From NCBI GenBank assembly GCA_003503995.1, contig DOCA01000091.1, positions 1 to 7,612 of the forward strand: 7,612 bases of DNA. The letters are read 5' to 3'. Positions within the stretch are counted from its first letter, which is position 1; each line of letters starts with the position of its first letter. This document shows positions 1-6,158 of this stretch, piece after piece. The stretch is from Holosporales bacterium. Its GTDB lineage: Bacteria; Pseudomonadota; Alphaproteobacteria; Caedimonadales; UBA9215. Under the pieces are notes generated by a model. It was not told where the DNA came from. It searched no databases and saw only the letters and a list, made by a program, of their open reading frames with translations. The position numbers and the translations under genes are program-made.

Positions 1-294
1 AGCTTGCAAAACATCCTCAACCACAACAAGGGGCAAAGCCTCAGGCAATTCTTTTAAATTATCTGGCACATGATCCACCAGAGCGCCTGCAGCCCCCTTA
101 TCAAGGGCTTGAGCCACATAATCATGTCCATCAAATTTAGGCCCTTTGATCGCTACAAAAAGCTCCCCTCCTCTGATATCACGGGAATCAATGAGAACAT
201 TATTTGCAGAAAAAGGAGATATAACTGTCCCCTTTGTTGCTTTTTGAATATCATCGCTGGTCCAAAGAGGGGTTGTAAAAAACAAATTGGGCAT
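1..294 (-). CDS. murF: MurF, UDP-MurNAc-tripeptide--D-Ala-D-Ala ligase (N-terminal part)
   Basis: Partial gene: 98 codons are visible and the rest runs off the left edge. MurF is the cytoplasmic ATP-dependent ligase that adds D-alanyl-D-alanine to UDP-MurNAc-tripeptide, the last soluble step of peptidoglycan precursor synthesis. My translation of the minus strand begins MPNLFFTTPLWTSDDIQKA and continues with IDSRDIRGGELFVAIKGP (about residues 34-51), then FDGHDYV and a GAAGALV stretch. These are the typical N-terminal substrate-binding motifs of MurF. The ATP-binding and C-terminal domains lie outside the window. The ATG shares one base with the murE stop (TAATG), so translation is probably coupled; no strong Shine-Dalgarno is seen. 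The position directly after murE is the standard dcw order. Identification is firm; completeness cannot be judged. Confidence 0.95.
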   Translation of the reverse strand, partial: MPNLFFTTPLWTSDDIQKATKGTVISPFSANNVLIDSRDIRGGELFVAIKGPKFDGHDYVAQALDKGAAGALVDHVPDNLKELPEALPLVVVEDVLQA

Positions 295-1817
295 TAAAAG
301 ACTGTTCCATTCGTTGCTTCAATAACTTGACGTGCAAGCTCTCGATCATCTAAATGAGCGACAGTATCCCCAACAGTCTGAGTTGTTTCATGCCCCTTGC
401 CAGCAATCAGACAAGCATCATTTTTCGTCAAACGCTTAATGGCTTTGGTAATGGCTTTGGTACGATCACCGATTTCAATGGGGTTGCTACAAGTTGCCAT
501 AATGTCTGAGCGAATTTTAGCAGGCTCTTCTGAACGCGGATTGTCGTCGGTGATAATTTGCGCATCACTGTATTCCGCTGCAATTTTTCCCATGAGAGGG
601 CGCTTTTGAGCATCTCGGTCTCCCCCACAACCAAAAACAAGGGTTAACATACCAGAAACATAAGGACGAACAGACAGCAACACTTCGGAAAGTGCTTCAG
701 GTGTATGGGCATAATCTACATAAACAGCCCCGCCTGATTTTGTGATGCCCATAAGCTCAAGGCGTCCAGAAACAGGCTTTAAATTTTTTAAAAGGGGTAA
801 TACTTTTAAATGAGATATACCCGTCCCCATAACCAACCCCATAGCACATAGAGCATTCAGAACCTGAAATTTTCCGATAAAACTAAACTCTGCAACGTGT
901 CTTTCATGGTTAATGGAAAGAACCGCTTTTTGATGTGGACCTTCAATAACAAGCTCATTCAATTGAATTCCCTCTTCCGTGCGCTTGCCGTAAGGGATTA
1001 CATGAATACCTCGGGCTCGGCAAACCTGACTTAAGATATCAAAATAATTAGTATCCGCATTTAAAACAGCCGTGTCTCCCTCTTCCATCAAAGAGCCAAA
1101 GAGACGGCGTTTTGCTTCAAAATAAAGATCCATGCTGCCATGGTAGTCCAAATGATCATGACTGAGATTTGTAAAGGCACAGCTTGTGAAATTTACACCG
1201 TCCAATCTATTTTGATCAATACCATGGGAAGAAGCCTCTATGGCCAAATGAGTAATTCCTTGCTCTTTCATCATGGAAAGAGCCTGATGCAATACAAAGG
1301 AATCAGGAGATGTTTGAGTCACATCAGGCAAGCCTTTGAGGTCAACAGAGCTTTTGATACCGAGGGTACCAAGAGTCGCAGCTTTATAGCCCATTTGCTC
1401 CCATAGTTGGCGCATAAATTCTGCAACGGAGGTTTTACCGTTTGTGCCTGTCACACCCACAATAACCTTAGGTTGGCCCTTGTAAATACGTTTTGCAATC
1501 AAAGCCTTTAAATGACGTGCATTAGCAATATCAATAAACTGGGTGTCCCTTAAATCCGTTGGTGTCGGCGCTTGGCTCTCTTTAATAACGATTTTTGCAT
1601 TCTGGTTAACGGCCTGAGTAATATAGTCAATCCCCGTTAAAGATTTATCTAAAGGAGGAATAGCGAGGAAAATATCGCCTTCAGCGACATCATTCGAGTT
1701 AAAAGTAAGACGGTCGATTTCCTCATCTCCAGGCCAATTGGCTGCCATCAAGACTTCGTCCTGTTTTACCAAGTCGCGAAACTTCAAACCTTTTCCTTTT
1801 AAATCAATTACTGTCAT
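294..1817 (-). CDS. murE: MurE, UDP-MurNAc-L-Ala-D-Glu--meso-diaminopimelate ligase
   Basis: Cytoplasmic Mur ligase of 507 residues, a normal family length. It adds the third stem-peptide residue to UDP-MurNAc-L-Ala-D-Glu using ATP. Motifs seen: P-loop GTNGKT at 124-129; QTSPDS near 169-173; EASSHG at 194-199; NLSHDHLDYHG at 217-227; the FEAKRRLF stretch with Lys236, which in the family is the carbamylated lysine; VDYAHTPEAL at 367-376; FGCGGDRD at 395-402; DNPR at 425-428; GKGHE at 473-477. DNPR is the motif of meso-diaminopimelate rather than lysine enzymes, so the wall is predicted to be DAP-type. The gene lies 30 bases after ftsI and overlaps murF by one base. The ATG is preceded by GGGA five bases away. 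The first ten or so residues ahead of LKFRDL look like an extension, so a slightly later start is possible. Confidence 0.97.
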   Translation of the reverse strand: MTVIDLKGKGLKFRDLVKQDEVLMAANWPGDEEIDRLTFNSNDVAEGDIFLAIPPLDKSLTGIDYITQAVNQNAKIVIKESQAPTPTDLRDTQFIDIANARHLKALIAKRIYKGQPKVIVGVTGTNGKTSVAEFMRQLWEQMGYKAATLGTLGIKSSVDLKGLPDVTQTSPDSFVLHQALSMMKEQGITHLAIEASSHGIDQNRLDGVNFTSCAFTNLSHDHLDYHGSMDLYFEAKRRLFGSLMEEGDTAVLNADTNYFDILSQVCRARGIHVIPYGKRTEEGIQLNELVIEGPHQKAVLSINHERHVAEFSFIGKFQVLNALCAMGLVMGTGISHLKVLPLLKNLKPVSGRLELMGITKSGGAVYVDYAHTPEALSEVLLSVRPYVSGMLTLVFGCGGDRDAQKRPLMGKIAAEYSDAQIITDDNPRSEEPAKIRSDIMATCSNPIEIGDRTKAITKAIKRLTKNDACLIAGKGHETTQTVGDTVAHLDDRELARQVIEATNGTVF

Positions 1818-1847
1818 GTTTTCCCATACCTATTTTAAAGAGCTTTA

Positions 1848-3563
1848 TCATTTTTTCTTTTTAGAAAAATCAATACTTTGTAAAAAGGGATCAAACCCTT
1901 CGTTTAATATTTTCAAATTTGGCTGGAGCCCCAAAATCGGAGCAACCCTCCCTAATATCCTACCGCCAATCGGCGCTACATTCCAGCCCGCAGCCGTAAA
2001 TCCAAAAGTTTTTTTCAATCCCTTCGGATCTTCCAACAATGCAACAACTATATACCTTGGATTTTCAACGGATTCTCCGATAAGGCCCACAAAAGTTGTC
2101 GAAACACGATTTTTATTATAAGCACCACTAGACTCGAGCATATTACGAGTTCCCGTTTTAGCCGCCACAAAATACCCCGGCACATTTGCCTTTTTACTGG
2201 TTCCCTGTACAACAACTAAACGTAGTAACTGACGCATCTTATGGGCAACGGACGATTGAACAACACGATCACAAGGGCGCCTTTTTTCTCCTTCTTTTAG
2301 CTTTATCAAGGTTGCTTCTTTTCGACAACCATCCCCCACAACGCTAGCCACACTATTTAAAAGATGTAAAGGACTCACCGCCAAACCATAACCATAGGAA
2401 ATTGTCATGGTATTTGCTTCACGCCAATGGCGGGGAATAATAGGCTGGCCTTTCTCAGGGACTTCTATATTACAACGGGTTAAGCACCCAACTTTTTGCA
2501 TAAAATCCTGTTGGCCTTCCGTGCCAACATCGAGCGCCATTTTGACAGATCCTTTATTAGAGGAATGCACAAAAACCTGAGCAACGTTAATAACCCCGTG
2601 ATTGGCTCGATAATCAGAAATCGAAAAACGGCCAATTTTAATATCTTCCGAAGTATCATATTTTGTCGCTAAGGTTATAGTCCCTGATTCCAAAGCCATA
2701 GCCGTATTTAGTATTTTAAACGTTGATCCCATTTCATACATACCAACGGTTGCTCGATTAAAGTAACCATCAGAGTCTAACTTTACATTCTTATTAGGGT
2801 TATAGTCCGGCAGCGATACCATCCCCAATACTTCTGAGGTCTGCAAGTCCATAACAATAGCAGCAGCACCCGTTGCGTTAAATTCCTGCATCCCTTTTTT
2901 AAGCTCATCAGCAATGGCATGTTGAACTCGAACATCAAGACTTAAATCTAGCTGTTTTCCCTCTGTTAGCAAAAATTGCTCATTACTTTTTTCAAGGCCA
3001 GCAATACCAACATTATCAATGTTCGTTAACCCAACCACGTGGGAAACTAAAGGGCCATGGGGATATAAACGCTTAAAATCTTTCCGAAACCTAACTCCAG
3101 GAATACCAAGGTGCATAATACGATCTCGCTGCTTTGGTGTTAGATGACGTGCTAGCCAAATAAAGCGACGATTTGATTTGAGCTTTTTAAGAAGCTTGGC
3201 TTTTGAATACCCTGGTAATGCTTGCGCCAGCATTTTAGCAGCAATTTCTGCGTCCAACACCTTTTTCGCATTAGCATATAAAGAAGAGGTCGTCACCGTT
3301 GTGGCTAGCACAACGCCATTACGGTCCACAATATCAGAGCGACCTTGGTGAAATTGAGAACGCACGGCATCATGGACAAAAAGAGGTTCGCCGCCCTCAT
3401 TACTAAGTCCCATAAAGATAAGTCGTCCACCAACACCAAATAAAATAAAAACAAATAAAATGCCCGCAATCACTAAACGGTTGCGAGCCATTTCAAGGGC
3501 TTGTTTATATTTACGACCTTGGGGACGATGTCCCGCATTACCATGTGGCGTATAACGACTCAT
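1848..3563 (-). CDS. ftsI: FtsI (PBP3), septal peptidoglycan transpeptidase
   Basis: Class B penicillin-binding protein of 571 residues, the D,D-transpeptidase that cross-links septal peptidoglycan with FtsW and FtsQLB. In order: a basic cytoplasmic N-terminus (1-29); one membrane anchor at about 30-50; the dimerisation region with SDIVDRNGVVLA at 76-87; then the transpeptidase domain. The three active-site motifs are present: STFK with nucleophile Ser280 and Lys283, SSN at 334-336, and KTGT at 469-472. The C-terminus ends in a lysine run. Everything needed for activity is visible, so the gene looks functional. It starts 16 bases after ftsL; the region ahead of the ATG has only a weak purine-rich AGAAAG, so coupling to ftsL is likely. 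The placement between ftsL and murE separates it from other class B PBPs such as PBP2. Confidence 0.97.
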   Translation of the reverse strand: MSRYTPHGNAGHRPQGRKYKQALEMARNRLVIAGILFVFILFGVGGRLIFMGLSNEGGEPLFVHDAVRSQFHQGRSDIVDRNGVVLATTVTTSSLYANAKKVLDAEIAAKMLAQALPGYSKAKLLKKLKSNRRFIWLARHLTPKQRDRIMHLGIPGVRFRKDFKRLYPHGPLVSHVVGLTNIDNVGIAGLEKSNEQFLLTEGKQLDLSLDVRVQHAIADELKKGMQEFNATGAAAIVMDLQTSEVLGMVSLPDYNPNKNVKLDSDGYFNRATVGMYEMGSTFKILNTAMALESGTITLATKYDTSEDIKIGRFSISDYRANHGVINVAQVFVHSSNKGSVKMALDVGTEGQQDFMQKVGCLTRCNIEVPEKGQPIIPRHWREANTMTISYGYGLAVSPLHLLNSVASVVGDGCRKEATLIKLKEGEKRRPCDRVVQSSVAHKMRQLLRLVVVQGTSKKANVPGYFVAAKTGTRNMLESSGAYNKNRVSTTFVGLIGESVENPRYIVVALLEDPKGLKKTFGFTAAGWNVAPIGGRILGRVAPILGLQPNLKILNEGFDPFLQSIDFSKKKK

Positions 3564-3579
3564 TTAGAGGGGCTTTCTA

Positions 3580-3921
3580 CTATCGTCTCATACTAGCAAG
3601 ACGCACGGAAGATTCAAGGGGCTCTTGCCTATTATAAAACCCTTCCTCCTGCTGAAAAACTTCCTCGTAACTCACAAGAGAAACACCAGGAGAATGTTGT
3701 AAACTGGTATGCTCTTCAACAAGGGCCTGCAAGCGAGACGGCCGGGTCAAATAAGTCCATTCTGCGTTCAAAATATGCATAGACTCTTGATAATGAGCGA
3801 TATTACGATGAACTTGTGCCAAGTCATTATCAAGCTCGATTACCTTTTGCTTAATGGCATAGGTCAAACTCCCTAAAAGGAATAGAGTAAATAACGTTAC
3901 AAAAGTTGATTTATTGAACAT
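3580..3921 (-). CDS. ftsL: FtsL, divisome membrane protein
   Basis: Short bitopic cell-division protein of 113 residues. In the divisome FtsL pairs with FtsB and FtsQ and helps activate FtsWI; it has no enzymatic activity. A hydrophobic segment at about residues 7-23 follows a short cytoplasmic start. The periplasmic part begins with a heptad-like region (about 25-52: VIELDNDLAQVHRNIAHYQ), then the conserved AEWTYLTRPSRLQALVEEH stretch at 53-71. The last 40 residues are weakly conserved in this family. Sequence conservation in FtsL is low in general, so the call rests on size, topology, the AEWxYL..P.RL motif and the position between rsmH and ftsI. The ATG lies four bases after the rsmH stop, with AGG of that overlap region acting as a modest ribosome binding site. 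Confidence 0.93.
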   Translation of the reverse strand: MFNKSTFVTLFTLFLLGSLTYAIKQKVIELDNDLAQVHRNIAHYQESMHILNAEWTYLTRPSRLQALVEEHTSLQHSPGVSLVSYEEVFQQEEGFYNRQEPLESSVRLASMRR

Positions 3922-3925
3922 TGTC

Positions 3926-4876
3926 TTAACCTAAGTATTCAGCCACGCGGAGCTTTGCACTACGTGATCTGGGATTTTCTTTAACCTCTTCAGCCTTTGG
4001 TAACACTGCCTTACGACTCACAAGCTTCAACACGGGTTGCTCACTTGAGGCCCCAAGGACCTCGGGTACGTAACGATTTACAGCTTCTTTTTTGCTGTGC
4101 TTCACCATAAATTTTTTAACAATACGATCTTCAAGGCTGTGGAAACTCACAACAACCAAGCGCCCACCGGGCTTTAATAACGCTAGTGACGCGTCGAGGG
4201 CACGTTCAAGCTGCCCCAACTCATCATTCACATGAATACGCAAAGCCTGGAAAGTACGGGTTGCGGGATCAATACCATCCTTAGACTTAGGAATAATTCG
4301 GCGCAACAACCCTGCCAATTCGCTCGTTGTCTCAAAGGGCTTTTCTTTGCGATCCATAACAATGGCTTTGGCTACAACCCTTGATTTTTTCTCTTCTCCG
4401 TAGAGATAAATAAGATCTGCCAATTCGCTCTCACCATAGGTATTTACAACATCTGCTGCTGTAATCCCCTCATTTCCCATGCGCATATCAAGGGGGCCCT
4501 TAAAACGAAAAGAAAAACCTCTCTCGGGGCGATCTAACTGCGGAGAGGAAACCCCAAGATCAAACATAATGCCGTCAAGTTTCTCGTCCTCGGACAGAGC
4601 CTCAGCCATCTGGTCAAAGCACACAGGATGGAAATAAAAACGATCCGCGTATTGCGCCTTAAACTCAGATGCTGCTTCTCGAGCTGTTGCATCACGATCA
4701 AGAGCTATAATTTTCGTTGTTCCAAGCGCTTCAAGAACACCCTTGCTATAACCACCACGCCCAAAAGTACAATCCAAATACGAGCCATTGCTTTGCAAAT
4801 TAAGAGAGTCAAGCACCTCATCCAACATCACAGAATAATGGAGAGGATTACCTCTCTCTAAGCGAGGCTCTGTCAT
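3926..4876 (-). CDS. rsmH: RsmH (MraW), 16S rRNA m4C1402 methyltransferase
   Basis: S-adenosylmethionine-dependent methyltransferase of 316 residues that N4-methylates C1402 of 16S rRNA in the decoding centre. Motifs seen: HYSVMLDEVL at 13-22; SAM-binding DCTFGRGGYS at 35-44; ALDRD at 58-62; FDLGVSSPQLDRPERGFSF at 105-123; GPLDMRM at 127-133; FQALRIHVNDEL at 209-220; SFHSLEDRIVKKF at 244-256; NPRSRSAKLR at 301-310. Length and all motifs are normal for RsmH. One small oddity is Lys126 just before GPLDMRM, where many homologues have Asp. The ATG overlaps the mraZ stop by four bases (ATGA), and GGGAG lies upstream at suitable distance, so translation is coupled to mraZ. In several bacteria RsmH and MraZ counteract each other; that is family knowledge, not shown here. 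Confidence 0.97.
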   Translation of the reverse strand: MTEPRLERGNPLHYSVMLDEVLDSLNLQSNGSYLDCTFGRGGYSKGVLEALGTTKIIALDRDATAREAASEFKAQYADRFYFHPVCFDQMAEALSEDEKLDGIMFDLGVSSPQLDRPERGFSFRFKGPLDMRMGNEGITAADVVNTYGESELADLIYLYGEEKKSRVVAKAIVMDRKEKPFETTSELAGLLRRIIPKSKDGIDPATRTFQALRIHVNDELGQLERALDASLALLKPGGRLVVVSFHSLEDRIVKKFMVKHSKKEAVNRYVPEVLGASSEQPVLKLVSRKAVLPKAEEVKENPRSRSAKLRVAEYLG

Positions 4877-5367
4877 AAGGACTCTCCCTTACCAGAACGA
4901 GACTGCGGAGAGAGTTTTAAAGTTGACTGCGCCTCTTTAATGCGTGTTCGAGACTCTTTTTGAGCTGCCTCAAAATTCTGAGGCAACCACATTTGAAACG
5001 TAGCTCCTCTCCCAACAAAAGCAATTTCGCGACTCTCAGCTCCCTCGGTCATATCAAGGTAATCCAATACCTTCTTGGGCAGAACAATGCGGCCATCTCC
5101 ATCAAAAGGAACTTGAAGAGAGTCAGCAAATATCGTCGCTGTAAAATCGTCTTGCTCTTGTGAAAAGAGATCAAGGCTATCAACGCTTTGGCTCAATTGC
5201 TCCATACGGGTGTAACTACAGCACTCAATGGCATCATGTTTGTGAGAGCGAAAGGCCACAAAACCTTGATAAGGCTCTGTAGATAACGCTGCACGAAAAG
5301 GAGCCGGCACGGAAACCCGCCCCTTCTTGTCTACTTTATTCACAAACGTTGATAAAAACAGAGCCAT
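4873..5367 (-). CDS. mraZ: MraZ, transcriptional regulator of the dcw cluster
   Basis: DNA-binding protein of 164 residues with two AbrB-like MraZ domains. The first carries VDKKGRVSVPAPFR at about 12-25, the second FDGDGRIVLPKKVLDYLD at 88-105; both hold the D-x-x-x-R signature (Asp13/Arg17 and Asp89/Arg93). The tail is a charged, probably helical extension. MraZ forms ring-shaped oligomers and, in Escherichia coli, represses its own operon by binding TGGGN repeats in the promoter. Start choice: a GTG at 5379 would add four residues, but the ATG at 5367 gives the usual MALFLSTFVNKVDKKGR beginning and has AGGTGG eight bases upstream, which the longer start would place inside the coding region. 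First gene of the operon; its stop overlaps rsmH. Confidence 0.96.
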   Translation of the reverse strand: MALFLSTFVNKVDKKGRVSVPAPFRAALSTEPYQGFVAFRSHKHDAIECCSYTRMEQLSQSVDSLDLFSQEQDDFTATIFADSLQVPFDGDGRIVLPKKVLDYLDMTEGAESREIAFVGRGATFQMWLPQNFEAAQKESRTRIKEAQSTLKLSPQSRSGKGESL

Positions 5368-5375
5368 TAAAGCTG

Positions 5376-5381
5376 CCACCT
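5376..5381 (-). promoter_or_regulatory. Ribosome binding site of mraZ
   Basis: AGGTGG on the minus strand, five of six matches to AGGAGG, eight bases before the ATG at 5367. It overlaps the alternative GTG at 5379 and therefore decides for the later ATG. Confidence 0.8.
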
Positions 5382-5459
5382 ACAGATCTAAAATTTCGAC
5401 ACTAAAACTTAACTAATTAAATAAAGAAAACTGGTCAAAGTTCTCCTATGGTTAATTAA

Positions 5460-5488
5460 GGTATAGCATGGGATATCATGGAGATCAA
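5460..5488 (-). promoter_or_regulatory. Candidate sigma-70 promoter of mraZ/dcw operon
   Basis: On the minus strand TTGATC (5483-5488) and TATACC (5460-5465) are separated by 17 bases. Each matches four of six consensus bases. Transcription would start near 5453, leaving a leader of about 85 bases. The TGGGA-like repeats lie over the -35 box and spacer, as expected for an autorepressor. A second TTGACC at 5433-5438 has no good -10 at proper distance. Based on consensus matching only. Confidence 0.5.
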
Positions 5489-5504
5489 GTGGGATTTTCT
5501 GGGA
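5469..5504 (+). promoter_or_regulatory. Candidate MraZ operator: four TGGGA-like direct repeats
   Basis: TGGGA at 5469-5473, TGGAG at 5479-5483, TGGGA at 5490-5494 and TGGGA at 5500-5504 give start-to-start distances of 10, 11 and 10 bases, that is one helical turn each. This is the spacing known for the MraZ box of E. coli (TGGGN repeats with about five-base spacers). The location just upstream of mraZ and over its candidate promoter supports an autoregulatory operator. The repeats read on the plus strand, opposite to mraZ, whereas in E. coli they read with the gene. That orientation is the main reason for caution. Confidence 0.65.
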
Positions 5505-5524
5505 AATTACAGTTTTCAACAGAG

Positions 5525-5533
5525 TTATCCACA
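5525..5533 (+). promoter_or_regulatory. DnaA box, perfect consensus
   Basis: TTATCCACA, identical to the strongest E. coli DnaA box, 37 bases upstream of the mraZ -35 candidate. A poorer TTTTCAACA lies just before it at 5513-5521. Confidence 0.55.
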
Positions 5534-5555
5534 GGAGAGAAAGAATTCCTCTCCT

Positions 5556-5583
5556 AAAAAAAACCAGCATTTTTGCGGGTTTT
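5556..5583 (-). terminator. Terminator-like hairpin pointing toward mraZ
   Basis: On the minus strand a stem pairs AAAACC-C-GC with GC-T-GGTTTT (one mismatch, six-base AT loop at 5569-5574) and runs directly into eight T. This is a usable intrinsic terminator for minus-strand transcripts. On the plus strand the same hairpin is followed only by a short broken T run, so the minus direction is preferred. It lies upstream of the mraZ promoter candidate and would shield the operon from read-through. Confidence 0.5.
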
Positions 5584-5589
5584 AGAGTT

Positions 5590-5631
5590 TTATCAACACC
5601 TTAAGAGAATTTTTTATAATCTTTATTCACA
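5590..5631 (+). promoter_or_regulatory. Two further DnaA-box-like sites
   Basis: TTATTCACA at 5623-5631 fits the consensus TTWTNCACA fully, and TTATCAACA at 5590-5598 differs at one position. Both read on the plus strand like the perfect box at 5525. Another full match, TTATTCACA, sits at 5336-5344 inside the mraZ coding region, where it may simply reflect the codons for FVNK. Confidence 0.45.
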
Positions 5632-5699
5632 TGGATTTTTCATAAGAAAAAGAGAAAAAATCGAGAAGAAAAAAATAGTTTTTTTATTTAAAAAAATCA

Positions 5700-5753
5700 A
5701 CATAGTCATTCCAAAAAGGTTTCGCTCTCAGAAAGAGCAATCGACGACTATGT
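5700..5753. repeat. Nested inverted repeat, possible structured RNA or operator
   Basis: ACATAGTC at 5700-5707 is the exact reverse complement of GACTATGT at 5746-5753. Inside it, GCTCT (5724-5728) pairs with AGAGC (5734-5738) around a five-base loop. In addition GAGCAATCGACGAC (5735-5748) recurs as GAGCGATTGACGAC (5766-5779), 12 of 14 bases the same and 31 bases apart. No known family recognised. Confidence 0.4.
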
Positions 5754-6022
5754 CTTATCGTTTAGGAGCGATTGACGACGTCTGGGATTTTTTTGAGAGG
5801 ACTGTAAGAGGGAAAAAAGGAAGCGAGGCTATGGAAATATAAATACACCCCTAACGTTCACTTCCCTTAAAAACCGAGTCTTTGCTTTTTATCACCAAAA
5901 GAGGTCCTTGCAGAAGTTTCTGTGAGGCATCACTAAAAAAGGCTTAACCCAGGTGAGCACGATGAGGCCGTCTAAGTATAAAAAATCTTTCCAAGTAAAA
6001 GAAAAAATGTTAAATCAAAAAA

Positions 6023-6035
6023 AATCAATAACTTG
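6023..6035 (+). promoter_or_regulatory. IHF-site match
   Basis: AATCAATAACTTG fits the IHF consensus WATCAANNNNTTR at every defined position and has an A-rich flank. In such AT-rich DNA chance matches are not rare. Confidence 0.3.
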
Positions 6036-6060
6036 AAAATAACAAGACTCATAAAGTAAT

Positions 6061-6083
6061 AAAATATTTATAATAAATATTTT
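6061..6083. repeat. Perfect 23-base AT palindrome
   Basis: Arms AAAATATTTAT (6061-6071) and ATAAATATTTT (6073-6083) are exact reverse complements around a single A at 6072. It contains a perfect TATAAT (6069-6074) and lies about 75 bases before the ATG of the exported protein gene, so it could be an operator, part of a promoter, or an easily melted segment. Confidence 0.6.
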
Positions 6084-6109
6084 GTAGGTTATTATTTTGT
6101 CTATATATT
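6082..6109 (+). promoter_or_regulatory. Weak candidate promoter of the exported protein gene
   Basis: TTGTAG (6082-6087) and TATATT (6104-6109) are 16 bases apart; transcription would begin near 6116. The -10 is good, the -35 poor. A perfect TATAAT at 6069-6074 is an alternative -10 without a good -35. Confidence 0.3.
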
Positions 6110-6158
6110 GTGTAAAAATGCACTTTTTTCTCAAATTTTATTTTTACTGAGGCGTATT

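Larger units (their letters stand above)
5382..6158. other. Long intergenic region between mraZ and the exported protein gene
   Basis: About 780 bases with no convincing protein gene on either strand. The mraZ side (5382-5640) holds the promoter, TGGGA repeats, DnaA-box matches and a terminator-like hairpin. From about 5640 to 5700 the DNA is nearly all A and T. The part from 5700 to 5970 has more balanced composition, with a nested inverted repeat at 5700-5753, and may encode a small RNA, but I recognise no family: core motifs of RNase P RNA, tmRNA, 6S and SRP RNA are not seen, nor any tRNA. From 5980 to 6158 it is again very AT-rich and carries an IHF-site match, an AT palindrome and the promoter region of the next gene. 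Confidence 0.7.

Noticed and set aside
5368..5379. GTG start for mraZ at 5379
   Set aside because: It lies inside the Shine-Dalgarno sequence of the ATG at 5367, and the family normally begins at MALFLS-like residues.
5408..5449. Possible leader peptide in the mraZ 5' leader (AGGAG then TTG, nine codons, MTSFLYLIS)
   Set aside because: Spacing of only four bases, a TTG start and no attenuator-like structure or regulatory codons; likely chance.
5641..5700. A7/T7 inverted runs in the AT-rich stretch as a terminator
   Set aside because: No GC-containing stem; simple low-complexity A and T runs.
5573..5842. Plus-strand open frame of 89 codons with a TTG start in the mraZ upstream gap
   Set aside because: The start lies in the loop of the terminator-like hairpin, there is no ribosome binding site, the first half is an A/T-run translation rich in K, F and I, and no family is recognised. 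The inner ATG at 5750 also lacks a ribosome binding site.
5905..5990. Hammerhead-ribozyme-like CGATGAGGCC and possible RNase P, 6S or tmRNA in the gap
   Set aside because: The required CUGANGA and GAAA core elements are missing, and no conserved core motifs of the other RNAs could be found on either strand.
6108..6158. TTG start adding 17 residues to the exported protein
   Set aside because: It would bury the signal peptide, and the ATG at 6159 has GAGG at good distance.
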